Positions 56,334-64,000 of a DNA stretch of 64,000 bases are shown here, in pieces. The notes beneath the pieces were generated by a model. That model made no database searches, was not told the origin of the DNA, and saw only the letters and a program-made list of their open reading frames with translations. The translations under genes and the position numbers were made by a program. Position 1 is the stretch's first letter. The number at the start of each line of letters is the position of its first letter. Source of the DNA: an uncultured Bacilli bacterium (lineage in GTDB: Bacteria; Bacillota_I; Bacilli_A; RF39; UBA660); contig CAKPEZ010000004.1 of assembly GCA_934149465.1 (NCBI GenBank), forward strand, positions 1-64,000, written 5' to 3'.

Positions 56334-57602
56334 ATGAATATTGGAAAAGAAATTTACCAAATAAAATTAGCTGATATTATACCAAATCGTTTTCAACCAA
56401 GAATTAATTTTGATGAAAAATCAATAAATGAATTAGCAGATTCTATTAAACAACATGGGTTAATTCAACCATTAGTATTAAGAAAAGTTCAAGATAAATA
56501 TGAAATAATAGCTGGAGAAAGAAGATATAAAGCAGCTCAACTACTTGGATTGCAAGTAGTTCCTGCTATTGTAGTAAATTTAGATGATGCTTCCAGTGCA
56601 GAGATTGCAGTAGTCGAAAATATTCAAAGAACAGCACTTACTCCTATTGAAGAAGCGAAAGCTTATCAAAAATTATTAGAAGTTGGCTCTCTTACTCAAG
56701 GACAACTAGCATCAAGAATGGGAAAAACTCAGCCAACAGTTGCCAATAAGCTCCGTCTTTTAAACTTAGATCAAGCAGTGCAAGATGCTCTTTTGAATAA
56801 TCAAATTTCAGAACGCCATGCTAGAAGTTTATTAACAGTAAAAGATCCTGTATTACAAAGACAAATACTAAATGACATAATAACTCAAAGATTAACAGTA
56901 AGGCAAACAGATGATTTAATAAAATCTTATCTAAATCCAGATTCTCAAGTATCTAGTAATGTTATTTCTAATGAACAATCTAATGAACAATCTAATCTAG
57001 AAGTAAATAGAAATACAGTTAATTTAGATAATTTAAATATCGACTCTCCTACTATTAATGATGATCCTTATGGAAAAACTCAAATATTGGATATAAATAA
57101 GTTAAGAGAAGATACTAATGACGTTCGTCCGGTAGAACCTACAGCAGATATAGATGCTTTATTAAAGACAGAAACTTCTAATAATACAATGAGTTTAAAT
57201 AATGAAGTAAAAGAATCAAACGTAAATGATAAATTCTTCCCTTCTTTAGAAGATTTAGAAACTAATATGAATACCAATATAGATGTATCTAATACTGAAA
57301 ACAAATATAATAACTTCTTAGATGATACTATAGATGAAAGTGATAATAATACGTTGCAAAAAAATGAAACAACAGAAAGACCTACTACTTTTGCAAATCC
57401 TTTTGATAATTTCTATACTAATTTAGAAGAAGATAAAAAAGATCCTGAATTAGTAAATGTAGAAATAACACCTCGTATCAAGAATGCTATTAATATGACC
57501 CGTGATTTTGTTGAACGCTTAGAAGGCATGGGAATTCATGTAGAACTTGAAGAAATAAATTTATTAAAAGACTATCAATTTATTATTAAGATTACTAAAT
57601 AG
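56334..57602 (+). CDS. noc: Nucleoid occlusion protein Noc (ParB-family CTPase), variant
   Basis: 422 residues. N-terminal ParB/Sulfiredoxin domain with GERRYKAAQ and ENIQRT (CTP pocket), a central helix-turn-helix (LTQGQLASRMGKTQPTVANKLRLL) and a C-terminal dimer domain (ITPRIKNAINMTRDFVERLEGMGIHVELEE) that matches Noc rather than Spo0J. ERHAR and TQPTVANK also follow the Noc type. It directly follows rsmG, as noc does in B. subtilis. Odd points: the protein starts straight at the ParB domain, without the amphipathic membrane-targeting helix of Noc, and has a roughly 150-residue Asn/Asp/Thr-rich linker (about 205-360) with a short SNEQ repeat. No soj or spo0J follows. Confidence 0.88.
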   Translation: MNIGKEIYQIKLADIIPNRFQPRINFDEKSINELADSIKQHGLIQPLVLRKVQDKYEIIAGERRYKAAQLLGLQVVPAIVVNLDDASSAEIAVVENIQRTALTPIEEAKAYQKLLEVGSLTQGQLASRMGKTQPTVANKLRLLNLDQAVQDALLNNQISERHARSLLTVKDPVLQRQILNDIITQRLTVRQTDDLIKSYLNPDSQVSSNVISNEQSNEQSNLEVNRNTVNLDNLNIDSPTINDDPYGKTQILDINKLREDTNDVRPVEPTADIDALLKTETSNNTMSLNNEVKESNVNDKFFPSLEDLETNMNTNIDVSNTENKYNNFLDDTIDESDNNTLQKNETTERPTTFANPFDNFYTNLEEDKKDPELVNVEITPRIKNAINMTRDFVERLEGMGIHVELEEINLLKDYQFIIKITK

Positions 57603-57627
57603 AAAGTTTAATCGCTTTCTTTTTTTT
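57602..57627 (+). terminator. Terminator of noc
   Basis: Stem GAAAG/CTTTC (57602-57606 with 57615-57619) and eight T; it overlaps the 3' end of the convergent penicillin-binding protein gene. Confidence 0.6.
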
Positions 57628-59563
57628 CAGACTTAAAAACACTATCTAAGTCAATATTAGTATAGTATGGTTCGGTTCCTTTAATAAAATAGAAAATTTT
57701 TTTCTTTTTATCAGTTTCTTCAGCTAATTTACCATTTAGAGGATTAACTAATACTCCAACTACATTATTTGGCATTTGATACCATTCACAGGTCTTATCT
57801 TTTAAATATGTTTCTGTTGCATCTAACCATATATCTTTTTGATAATAATCACTTTTGCTAATAGCTTTATTATCATCATACCCAAGCCAAACACTAGTAA
57901 GTATTTCTTTATTATAACCAATAATCCATAAATCAGTTGCAGTAGTTCCGGATTTAATAGAATATTTTTTTGTCATCTGTGGTAGCATACTAATTACTGT
58001 GGGATAATTATAATCTATGTATGCAGTATCATAAGTACTAGTTAAAAGTTCATTTAAAATAAAAGTAAGACTGCGGTTTAAAAGAACTTCTTTATTATTA
58101 TGGTATTCATATAAAACGTTTCCTTTTGAATCTTCAATTTTTCTAATAAAGTGCCCTTCCGTTTTATAGCCTTCACTAGCAAATGTTGCATAGGCCGAAG
58201 TTAATTCTAACATATTAAATTCACTACTTCCAAGAGCAAGAGAAGGGACAGCTTCTAATTTTGTAGTAATTCCTACTCTTCTTAACATATCAACAAGTAC
58301 TTCTTCTCCTAAAAACAAATGTGTTTTTACAGCGTATATATTATCAGAATAAGCGATTGCCGTGCCCATTGAAATAGGAGCATCTGGATAACGATCGTTA
58401 TAATTCTTAGGTGAATATGTTTGATTGCCAGAAAAAGTAAAAATTGTCTTTTCACTAGTAAAACTACTAGCAGCAGTAAAGCCATTTTCTAAAGCTGCGT
58501 AATAAAGAAATGGCTTTACCGTAGAACCTATTTGTCTTAATGAATTAATTGCCCTATTAAACTGACTTTTATAATAATCAGTACCACCAATTAAAGCAAG
58601 TATTTCGCCATTTTTGGGATCCATCATAATACCAGCAGCTTGTAAAGTAGTATCACTAGGAATATTCATTTTTACAGCATTATCTAAACATTCTTGAGCA
58701 TATTTATCTAAAGTAGTATATATTTTTAATCCCCCAGTTTTTATCAAAGAATTGGGAATAGAATCTATTTTATATAACTCATCTATAACAGCATCTTGAT
58801 AATATAATAAAGAAGTTATACTTTCTTTTGAAGATTTTCCTACATAAGAAAGTTTTTCATTTAAGGCATTACTATATTCTTCTTTAGTAATTATCTTATT
58901 TTCTAACATTTTCCTTAAGATAAAGTGCTGCCTTTCATTGGCTTTTTCTTCGTTAATTAAAGGAGAATATTTAGATGGTGATTTAGGAATTCCTACTAAC
59001 ATAGCACTTTCTGCAATAGTAAGTTCACTACTACTTTTATTAAAATAATAATTAGAAGCATTTTCAATGCCAAAAACTCCTCCATAATTTATTGTATTTA
59101 AATATCCTTCTAGAATTTCATCCTTACTATAATGAACTTCTAATTCAATTGCTAAAAGAGCTTCTTCAATCTTGCGATTCCAAGTTTTACTAAAATCTAG
59201 AAACAAATTTCTAGCATACTGCTGAGTAATAGTAGAAGCCCCCTGAACTTTTCCACCTTTAGTAATATTTATTCCCATAGCTTTTATAATTCTAAGATAA
59301 TCAAAGCCAAAGTGATGATAAAAATTTTTATCTTCTACTGCAATTGTTGTTTTTAAAACGTAGGGAGAAATTTTATTCAAGCTTACCCAATCTTTTTCAT
59401 TAAATACTAAGTCATTTTTGTTATCATATAAATAATACATATTTGCTTTAGTTATTTCCATTTTAGGAGTAATAAAAGAATAGATATATAATGAAAAATT
59501 ACCAATAAAGATTAAAGTAATTCCAATTAATAAAATTTTTGCAATTTTTCTTAATTTTTTCAT
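57608..59563 (-). CDS. Class A penicillin-binding protein (glycosyltransferase/transpeptidase)
   Basis: Bifunctional peptidoglycan synthase. 651 residues: short cytoplasmic head, transmembrane helix (about 10-31), GT51 domain (about 60-230) with VEDKNFYHHFGFD and QGASTITQQYARN, and transpeptidase domain with the SxxK motif in IGSTVKP, SDN (YSDNIYAVK) and KSGTT as the KTG box. It opposes the direction of its neighbours and of the replication fork. Which PBP1-type role it plays cannot be told from sequence. Confidence 0.95.
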   Translation of the reverse strand: MKKLRKIAKILLIGITLIFIGNFSLYIYSFITPKMEITKANMYYLYDNKNDLVFNEKDWVSLNKISPYVLKTTIAVEDKNFYHHFGFDYLRIIKAMGINITKGGKVQGASTITQQYARNLFLDFSKTWNRKIEEALLAIELEVHYSKDEILEGYLNTINYGGVFGIENASNYYFNKSSSELTIAESAMLVGIPKSPSKYSPLINEEKANERQHFILRKMLENKIITKEEYSNALNEKLSYVGKSSKESITSLLYYQDAVIDELYKIDSIPNSLIKTGGLKIYTTLDKYAQECLDNAVKMNIPSDTTLQAAGIMMDPKNGEILALIGGTDYYKSQFNRAINSLRQIGSTVKPFLYYAALENGFTAASSFTSEKTIFTFSGNQTYSPKNYNDRYPDAPISMGTAIAYSDNIYAVKTHLFLGEEVLVDMLRRVGITTKLEAVPSLALGSSEFNMLELTSAYATFASEGYKTEGHFIRKIEDSKGNVLYEYHNNKEVLLNRSLTFILNELLTSTYDTAYIDYNYPTVISMLPQMTKKYSIKSGTTATDLWIIGYNKEILTSVWLGYDDNKAISKSDYYQKDIWLDATETYLKDKTCEWYQMPNNVVGVLVNPLNGKLAEETDKKKKIFYFIKGTEPYYTNIDLDSVFKSEKKESD

Positions 59564-59689
59564 AATTAAATCCTCCTAAATATTTTATTTTACGTCTCAA
59601 GTTTATTATTTACATAAAAAGATAAAATATAAGTTCATTTTTTTATTATGTTGTGATATAATGACAAATGTGAAAAAAGAGGAGAAAAA

Positions 59690-60049
59690 ATGCGTGTTAA
59701 GATAGAAGGAACTTTAACTAATTTGACTAACAAGACTAAAGAAGTAATAAATACAAGTGCGATTTATCAAAAAAATAGTCTTACTTTTTATCAAAATGGG
59801 ATAAAAAACAAGTTAAAGTTAACCAAAGAAGAAGCAATACTGATAAGAGAAAATGATACTTTTAAAAATAATATTTCTTTTTCTTTAAATAAGCCTACTG
59901 AAAATGAATATATTTTAAAAGAATATAATAATTTTTTTCTAATTAACATAAATACTCTTTTCTTACAGCAAACTGAAAATAGAATAGAAATAAAATATGA
60001 AGTGTTAGATAGTGGAGAGATATTTGAATATATTATAGAAATAAGGTGA
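59690..60049 (+). CDS. DUF1934 protein (YwiB family)
   Basis: A 119-residue, lipocalin-like beta-barrel family protein; MRVKIEGTLTN and the FYQNGIKNKLKL pattern fit DUF1934/YwiB. Function unknown. Placed immediately before argS and rpoE, as ywiB in B. subtilis. The stop TGA lies inside the AGGTGA site of argS. TATAAT at 59657-59662 is a plausible -10. Confidence 0.88.
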   Translation: MRVKIEGTLTNLTNKTKEVINTSAIYQKNSLTFYQNGIKNKLKLTKEEAILIRENDTFKNNISFSLNKPTENEYILKEYNNFFLININTLFLQQTENRIEIKYEVLDSGEIFEYIIEIR

Positions 60050-60054
60050 AAAAT

Positions 60055-61680
60055 TTGAATTTTAAAGAGATATTGAAAGAAGATATACTTAAATCTTTAA
60101 ATAAATTAAATTTAGAAAAAACCAAAGAAGAAATAATTATTGAAATTCCAAAGACTCCTATTAATGGAAATTATTCTACCAATATAGCATTAGCTTTAGC
60201 AAGTGAGTTAAAAAAATCACCTAGAGAAATAGCAAATGCTATAAAGATGAATTTTAGTAGTAATATCATTTCTAAAGTAGAAGTAGCAGGTCCTGGTTTT
60301 ATAAATTTTTTTATCAAGAAAGAATGTTTATATGATGTTTTAAATGAAATACTTGATAAAAAGAAAAATTATGGAAAATCAAATATAGGTCAAAATAAAA
60401 AGATTAATATTGAATATGTTAGCGTTAATCCAACTGGTATAATGCATGTAGGTCATGGAAGAGGCGCTGCTTATGGAGATAATTTATCAAGAATACTATC
60501 GTTTACTGGATATGATGTTACTAGAGAATACTTTATAAATGATGCAGGTAATCAGATGAATAATCTTGGAATATCAATAAAAGAAAGATACAAAGAATTA
60601 CTTGGCTTTCCTTTTGATTTACCAGAAGATGGATATCATGGCAAAGAAATAATTACTATTGCAGAAGAGATAAAAAATAAATATCATGATCAGAAACTAG
60701 ATAGCCAAGTAGAATTTTTTAAACAATATGGTTTAGAATATTTACTAAAGCAAATAAAAATAGATTTAGATAAATATCGAGTAAATTTTGATGTTTGGAC
60801 TAGTGAGCAAACTTTATATGATGAAGGTTTAATTGAAAATATAATGGTAAAACTAAGAAAAAGTGGAGATTGCTATATTAAAGAAGATGCCTTGTGGCTT
60901 AATACTGCTAAATATGGTGATGAAAAAGATCGTGTCTTAGTAAAAAGTGATGGTAATTATACTTACTTAGTTCCTGATATTGCATATCATTCCAACAAAT
61001 TTGAAAGAAATTTTGATGAGTGTATTGACGTTTTTGGAGCAGATCATCATGGATACGTTTCAAGACTAAAAATAGCCCTAGAAATACTAGGATATGATAC
61101 TAACAAACTAGATATAAAAATTTTGCAAATGGTAAGAATAATTAAAGATGGCAAAGAATTAAAGTTAAGTAAAAGAACAGGTCAAACTATCACTTTAAAC
61201 GATTTAATAGATGAAGCTGGAATAAATGCGACTAGATATTTTTTTGCATCCAAAAGTATAGATACACAAATGGATTTTAATCTTGATTTAGCGATAAAAC
61301 AAACAAATGAAAATCCCGTATACTATATTGAATATGCGAATGCAAGAATAACTAAAATATTAAACAAATATCATAAATATGATTTAGTCGGAAAGAAAAA
61401 CTATATGTACTTAGACGAAGAACTTACATATAATATTTTGAATAAGTTATATGAATTTAAAGATGTTGTAGAAAATGTTAGTAAGAAGAGGATACCTCAT
61501 TTAATTACTAATTATGTTTATGAGCTTGCTGGTAGCTTTCATAATTATTACAGCAATATCCAGATAATTACGGAAAATGAAGAAGAAACTTTAGAACATC
61601 TTTTATTAATAAATGCAATTAAAATTGTAATAAATAATAGTTTAAATTTACTGGGGATAATACCTAGAGAAGAAATGTAG
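60055..61680 (+). CDS. argS: Arginyl-tRNA synthetase
   Basis: Class I synthetase. The HIGH-type motif is HVGH in GIMHVGHGRGAAYGDNL, and the C-terminal DALR anticodon-binding domain is present. KMSKS is LKLSKRTGQ. TTG at 60055, five bases after AGGTGA, is preferred (541 residues); GTG 60046 overlaps that site. Coupled to ywiB and followed by rpoE. Confidence 0.97.
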   Translation: MNFKEILKEDILKSLNKLNLEKTKEEIIIEIPKTPINGNYSTNIALALASELKKSPREIANAIKMNFSSNIISKVEVAGPGFINFFIKKECLYDVLNEILDKKKNYGKSNIGQNKKINIEYVSVNPTGIMHVGHGRGAAYGDNLSRILSFTGYDVTREYFINDAGNQMNNLGISIKERYKELLGFPFDLPEDGYHGKEIITIAEEIKNKYHDQKLDSQVEFFKQYGLEYLLKQIKIDLDKYRVNFDVWTSEQTLYDEGLIENIMVKLRKSGDCYIKEDALWLNTAKYGDEKDRVLVKSDGNYTYLVPDIAYHSNKFERNFDECIDVFGADHHGYVSRLKIALEILGYDTNKLDIKILQMVRIIKDGKELKLSKRTGQTITLNDLIDEAGINATRYFFASKSIDTQMDFNLDLAIKQTNENPVYYIEYANARITKILNKYHKYDLVGKKNYMYLDEELTYNILNKLYEFKDVVENVSKKRIPHLITNYVYELAGSFHNYYSNIQIITENEEETLEHLLLINAIKIVINNSLNLLGIIPREEM

Positions 61681-61689
61681 GAGGATACT

Positions 61690-62133
61690 ATGAAATTAAA
61701 TAAAATGAAAAAAGAAGATTTAGAACTTATGTCATATACTAAAATAGCAGAAGAAATATTAAAAGAAGAAAAAACTAAAATGAATACTGCTGAGTTGTTT
61801 AAAAAGATTTGTACTTTATTAGAATTGAGTGATAATGAATATGAAGAAAAAATAGCAGATTTTTTTCAGTCTTTAACTACAGCTAAAGAATTTATTTTAT
61901 TAGAAGATGGTAATTGGGATTTAAAGATGAATCACTCTACTAAAGTATCTATTAATGACATTTTAGAAGATGAGGAAGAAGATTTAGATACTACTGAAGA
62001 AAATACTGATGAAAATGAAGAAGAATCTTTAGAAAATGATGAAGCAGAAGATTTTGATGCTATCGATGATGACTATGAAGAAGATGATTTAAACGATTTG
62101 TCAATAATAAATGAAGATGAAATGGAAGAATAA
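61690..62133 (+). CDS. rpoE: RNA polymerase delta subunit
   Basis: Firmicute-specific delta subunit that speeds polymerase recycling and dissociation. 147 residues: N-terminal winged-helix HARE-type domain (about 8-90) and an unstructured acidic tail of Glu/Asp (about 95-147). The argS-rpoE order is as in B. subtilis. Confidence 0.95.
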   Translation: MKLNKMKKEDLELMSYTKIAEEILKEEKTKMNTAELFKKICTLLELSDNEYEEKIADFFQSLTTAKEFILLEDGNWDLKMNHSTKVSINDILEDEEEDLDTTEENTDENEEESLENDEAEDFDAIDDDYEEDDLNDLSIINEDEMEE

Positions 62134-62148
62134 GTTTCTTCTTTTTTT
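62125..62148 (+). terminator. Terminator of ywiB-argS-rpoE
   Basis: Stem GAAGAA (62125-62130)/TTCTTC (62136-62141) and seven T; spans the rpoE stop. Confidence 0.65.
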
Positions 62149-62156
62149 ATCTTTTC

Positions 62157-62186
62157 TTGCTTTAATAACTATCTATATGATATAAT
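62157..62186 (+). promoter_or_regulatory. Promoter of prfA-prmC
   Basis: TTGCTT-18-TATAAT, 23 bases before the prfA ATG. Confidence 0.6.
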
Positions 62187-62209
62187 CTTTAAATGAAAAG
62201 AGGGATACT

Positions 62210-63268
62210 ATGATCGACAGATTAGAAGCAACGTTAAAAAAATATAATGAAATTACTCTAGAATTATCTAGTCCAGAAATAATAAGTGATATCAAAAAAA
62301 TGACTAGTCTATCTAAAGAACAAGTACGTTTAAAAGAAACAGTAGATCTATACAATAAATATAAAAAAGTTTTAGAAGATTTAAAAGAAGCAAATTCTTT
62401 ATTAAAAGATCCTGATTTTGCAGATTTTGCAAAAGAAGAAATAAATAATTTAAACAATCAAAAAGAAGAAATAACTAAACAATTAGAAATTCTTTTAATA
62501 CCCCATGATCCTAATGATGAAAAAAACGTTATGGTTGAAATTAAAGGTGCAGCTGGAGGAGATGAAGGAAATCTATTTGCTGGGGATTTATTTGACATGT
62601 ATCAAAAATACAGTGCCAAAGAAGGTTTTAAAATAGAAGTATTAGATTATACTTTAGGAACAGCAGGAGGATATTCTAATATATCATTTATGGTTAAAGG
62701 TGACGGTGCTTACTCAAAATTAAAATATGAAAGTGGTTCACATAGGGTTCAAAGAGTTCCTGAAACAGAATCTCAAGGAAGAGTTCATACTTCCACAGCA
62801 ACTGTATTAGTAATGCCTGAAGCAGAAGATGTTGATATTGAGATAAAAGAAGAAGATATTAGAGTAGATATTTACCGAAGTGGTGGTCATGGTGGTCAAG
62901 GAGTAAATACTACTGATAGTGCTGTTCGTCTTACTCATATTCCAACTGGGATAGTAGTAACTTGTCAAAATGAAAGAAGCCAAATAAAAAATAAAGAATC
63001 TGCTATGAGAACTCTAAAAACTAGAATTATGGAAGAAACTAGAAGAAAAGCAGAAGCGGAAAATGATGCTGAAAGAAGAATAAAAATAGGTACTGGAGAT
63101 CGAAGTGAAAAGATTAGGACCTATAATTATCCGCAAAATAGAATAACAGATCATCGAATTGGTTTTACTACAATGAATTTAGATAGAGTTATGGACGGAG
63201 ATTTAGATATTATTATTAATGAACTAATTAATGAAAATCAAAGAAGAGAATTAGAAAATAATGCATAA
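62210..63268 (+). CDS. prfA: Peptide chain release factor 1
   Basis: Reads UAA and UAG. 352 residues; the catalytic GGQ sits in SGGHGGQGVNTTDSAVR (about residue 230) and the codon-reading PxT-type motif is PETESQG. Start ATG after GAGGGAT. Overlaps prmC by 8 bases; PrmC methylates the GGQ Gln of this protein, so the pairing is functional. Confidence 0.99.
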   Translation: MIDRLEATLKKYNEITLELSSPEIISDIKKMTSLSKEQVRLKETVDLYNKYKKVLEDLKEANSLLKDPDFADFAKEEINNLNNQKEEITKQLEILLIPHDPNDEKNVMVEIKGAAGGDEGNLFAGDLFDMYQKYSAKEGFKIEVLDYTLGTAGGYSNISFMVKGDGAYSKLKYESGSHRVQRVPETESQGRVHTSTATVLVMPEAEDVDIEIKEEDIRVDIYRSGGHGGQGVNTTDSAVRLTHIPTGIVVTCQNERSQIKNKESAMRTLKTRIMEETRRKAEAENDAERRIKIGTGDRSEKIRTYNYPQNRITDHRIGFTTMNLDRVMDGDLDIIINELINENQRRELENNA

Positions 63269-64000
63269 TCTTAATAAAAAATATTACCTAGATAAAAACT
63301 TAGATCGTAAATCACTTGCCTATTTAGATAAGTATTTAAATGAGCATCCTGATATTTCTTCAGACAAAATTAATGAATATATAAAAAAAATAGAAAAGGG
63401 AATTCCTATTCAATATATAGTTGGAGATGTTAATTTTTATGGTAATATCATAAAGGTAAATGAAAATGTCTTAATACCTCGTTATTGCACAGAAGAATTA
63501 GTTGAGAAGACTCTATCGTACATAGATAAATTCTTTAAAACTAACAAACTAAATATATTAGATCTTTGTACAGGAAGTGGATGTATTGCAATTTCTTTAA
63601 AAAAAGAATTACCAAGCAGTAACATAGTAGCATCTGATATTTCAGTTAATTCTCTTAAACTTGCTAAAGAAAATGCAACTATTAATTTAACAGATATTAC
63701 ATTTTTAGAAAGTGATTTATTTAAAAAAATTCTAGGTAAATATCATGTAATAATAAGTAATCCTCCCTACTTAGATGAATATGAGGAAATAGAAAGCCAA
63801 GTAAGAAAATATGAACCAAGCATAGCCCTATTTGCACCTAATAATGGACTATATTATTACGAAGAAATTTTAAAGAATGTTTCTCTTTATTTAGAAGACA
63901 AATATTTAATTGCTTTTGAAATTGGTTATAATCAAAAAGATGCTTTAATAAAATTAAAAGACAAATATTTAAAAGGTGCAACTATAATATCTCAAAAAGA
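63261..64000 (+). CDS. prmC: Release factor glutamine methyltransferase (partial, runs off window)
   Basis: PrmC (HemK) N5-methylates the GGQ glutamine of release factors. The frame opens with ATG inside the prfA end and stays open to base 64000. About 246 residues are present: the small helical N-terminal domain, GIPIQYIVGDVNFYG, VLIPRYCTEELVE, SAM motif ILDLCTGSGCIAIS and the NPPY catalytic motif in IISNPPYLDEYE. The C-terminus is beyond the window. Confidence 0.97.
   Translation, partial: MHNLNKKYYLDKNLDRKSLAYLDKYLNEHPDISSDKINEYIKKIEKGIPIQYIVGDVNFYGNIIKVNENVLIPRYCTEELVEKTLSYIDKFFKTNKLNILDLCTGSGCIAISLKKELPSSNIVASDISVNSLKLAKENATINLTDITFLESDLFKKILGKYHVIISNPPYLDEYEEIESQVRKYEPSIALFAPNNGLYYYEEILKNVSLYLEDKYLIAFEIGYNQKDALIKLKDKYLKGATIISQK

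Overview
This window is a chromosome segment around the replication origin of an AT-rich, low-GC Gram-positive bacterium that appears to form endospores. Gene order closely follows the Bacillus subtilis origin region. Five sporulation-linked families are recognisable (YabG, YabP, YabQ, BofA, SpoVT), and two YjcZ-like miniproteins lie behind a sigma-K-like promoter. The compactness and base composition suggest an uncultured gut Bacilli/Erysipelotrichia-like lineage, but the exact taxon cannot be fixed by reading alone. The genetic code is the standard bacterial one: several genes end in TGA exactly where the family should end, and Trp is written TGG. I see no transposases, phage genes, CRISPR arrays, tRNAs or rRNAs.

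Layout. The origin lies on both sides of dnaA: at about 47.8-47.9 kb (dnaA-dnaN gap) and 49.37-49.76 kb (dnaA-rpmH gap). Leftward, nearly all genes are on the minus strand and co-directional with the fork: dnaA, dnaN, a comK-like gene, recF, gyrB, gyrA, the SRP RNA gene ffs inside a cluster of four parS sites, tadA, dnaX, ybaB, recR, bofA, holB, ricT, trmN6, rsmI, pth, mfd, spoVT, a T-box-controlled metG, tatD, a 3D-domain protein, rsmA, yabG, veg, yabP, yabQ and divIC. Further left are tilS-ftsH (plus strand), a surface-protein pair, dus-RDD-lysS, a YfcC-like carrier, an orphan VirD4/TraG-type ATPase, a rhodanese, rmuC, prsA-like and HIT genes, a membrane-anchored nuclease, folD, hpf and secA. 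Rightward, on the plus strand, are rpmH, rnpA, yidC, jag, mnmE, mnmG, rsmG and noc, then a minus-strand class A penicillin-binding protein, ywiB, argS, rpoE, prfA and the start of prmC.

How it fits together. The core is replication initiation and segregation (DnaA, DnaN, RecF, gyrase, DnaX, HolB, RecR, Noc, parS), translation and tRNA modification, membrane insertion and secretion (YidC, Jag, SecA, SRP RNA), and fragments of the sporulation programme. Genes are tightly packed, with many TAATG overlaps, several TGA stops buried in the next Shine-Dalgarno sequence, and several TTG starts.

Points most worth a second look: the parS cluster together with a Noc-type protein that lacks the membrane-targeting N-terminus; origin boxes that are mostly TTATGAACA rather than TTATCCACA; comK between dnaN and recF; a short leader ORF whose stop overlaps the recF TTG start; a long rmuC terminator hairpin whose loop and arm carry the next gene's ribosome site and start; a second T-box-like motif in the metG leader; and the orphan VirD4-like ATPase.
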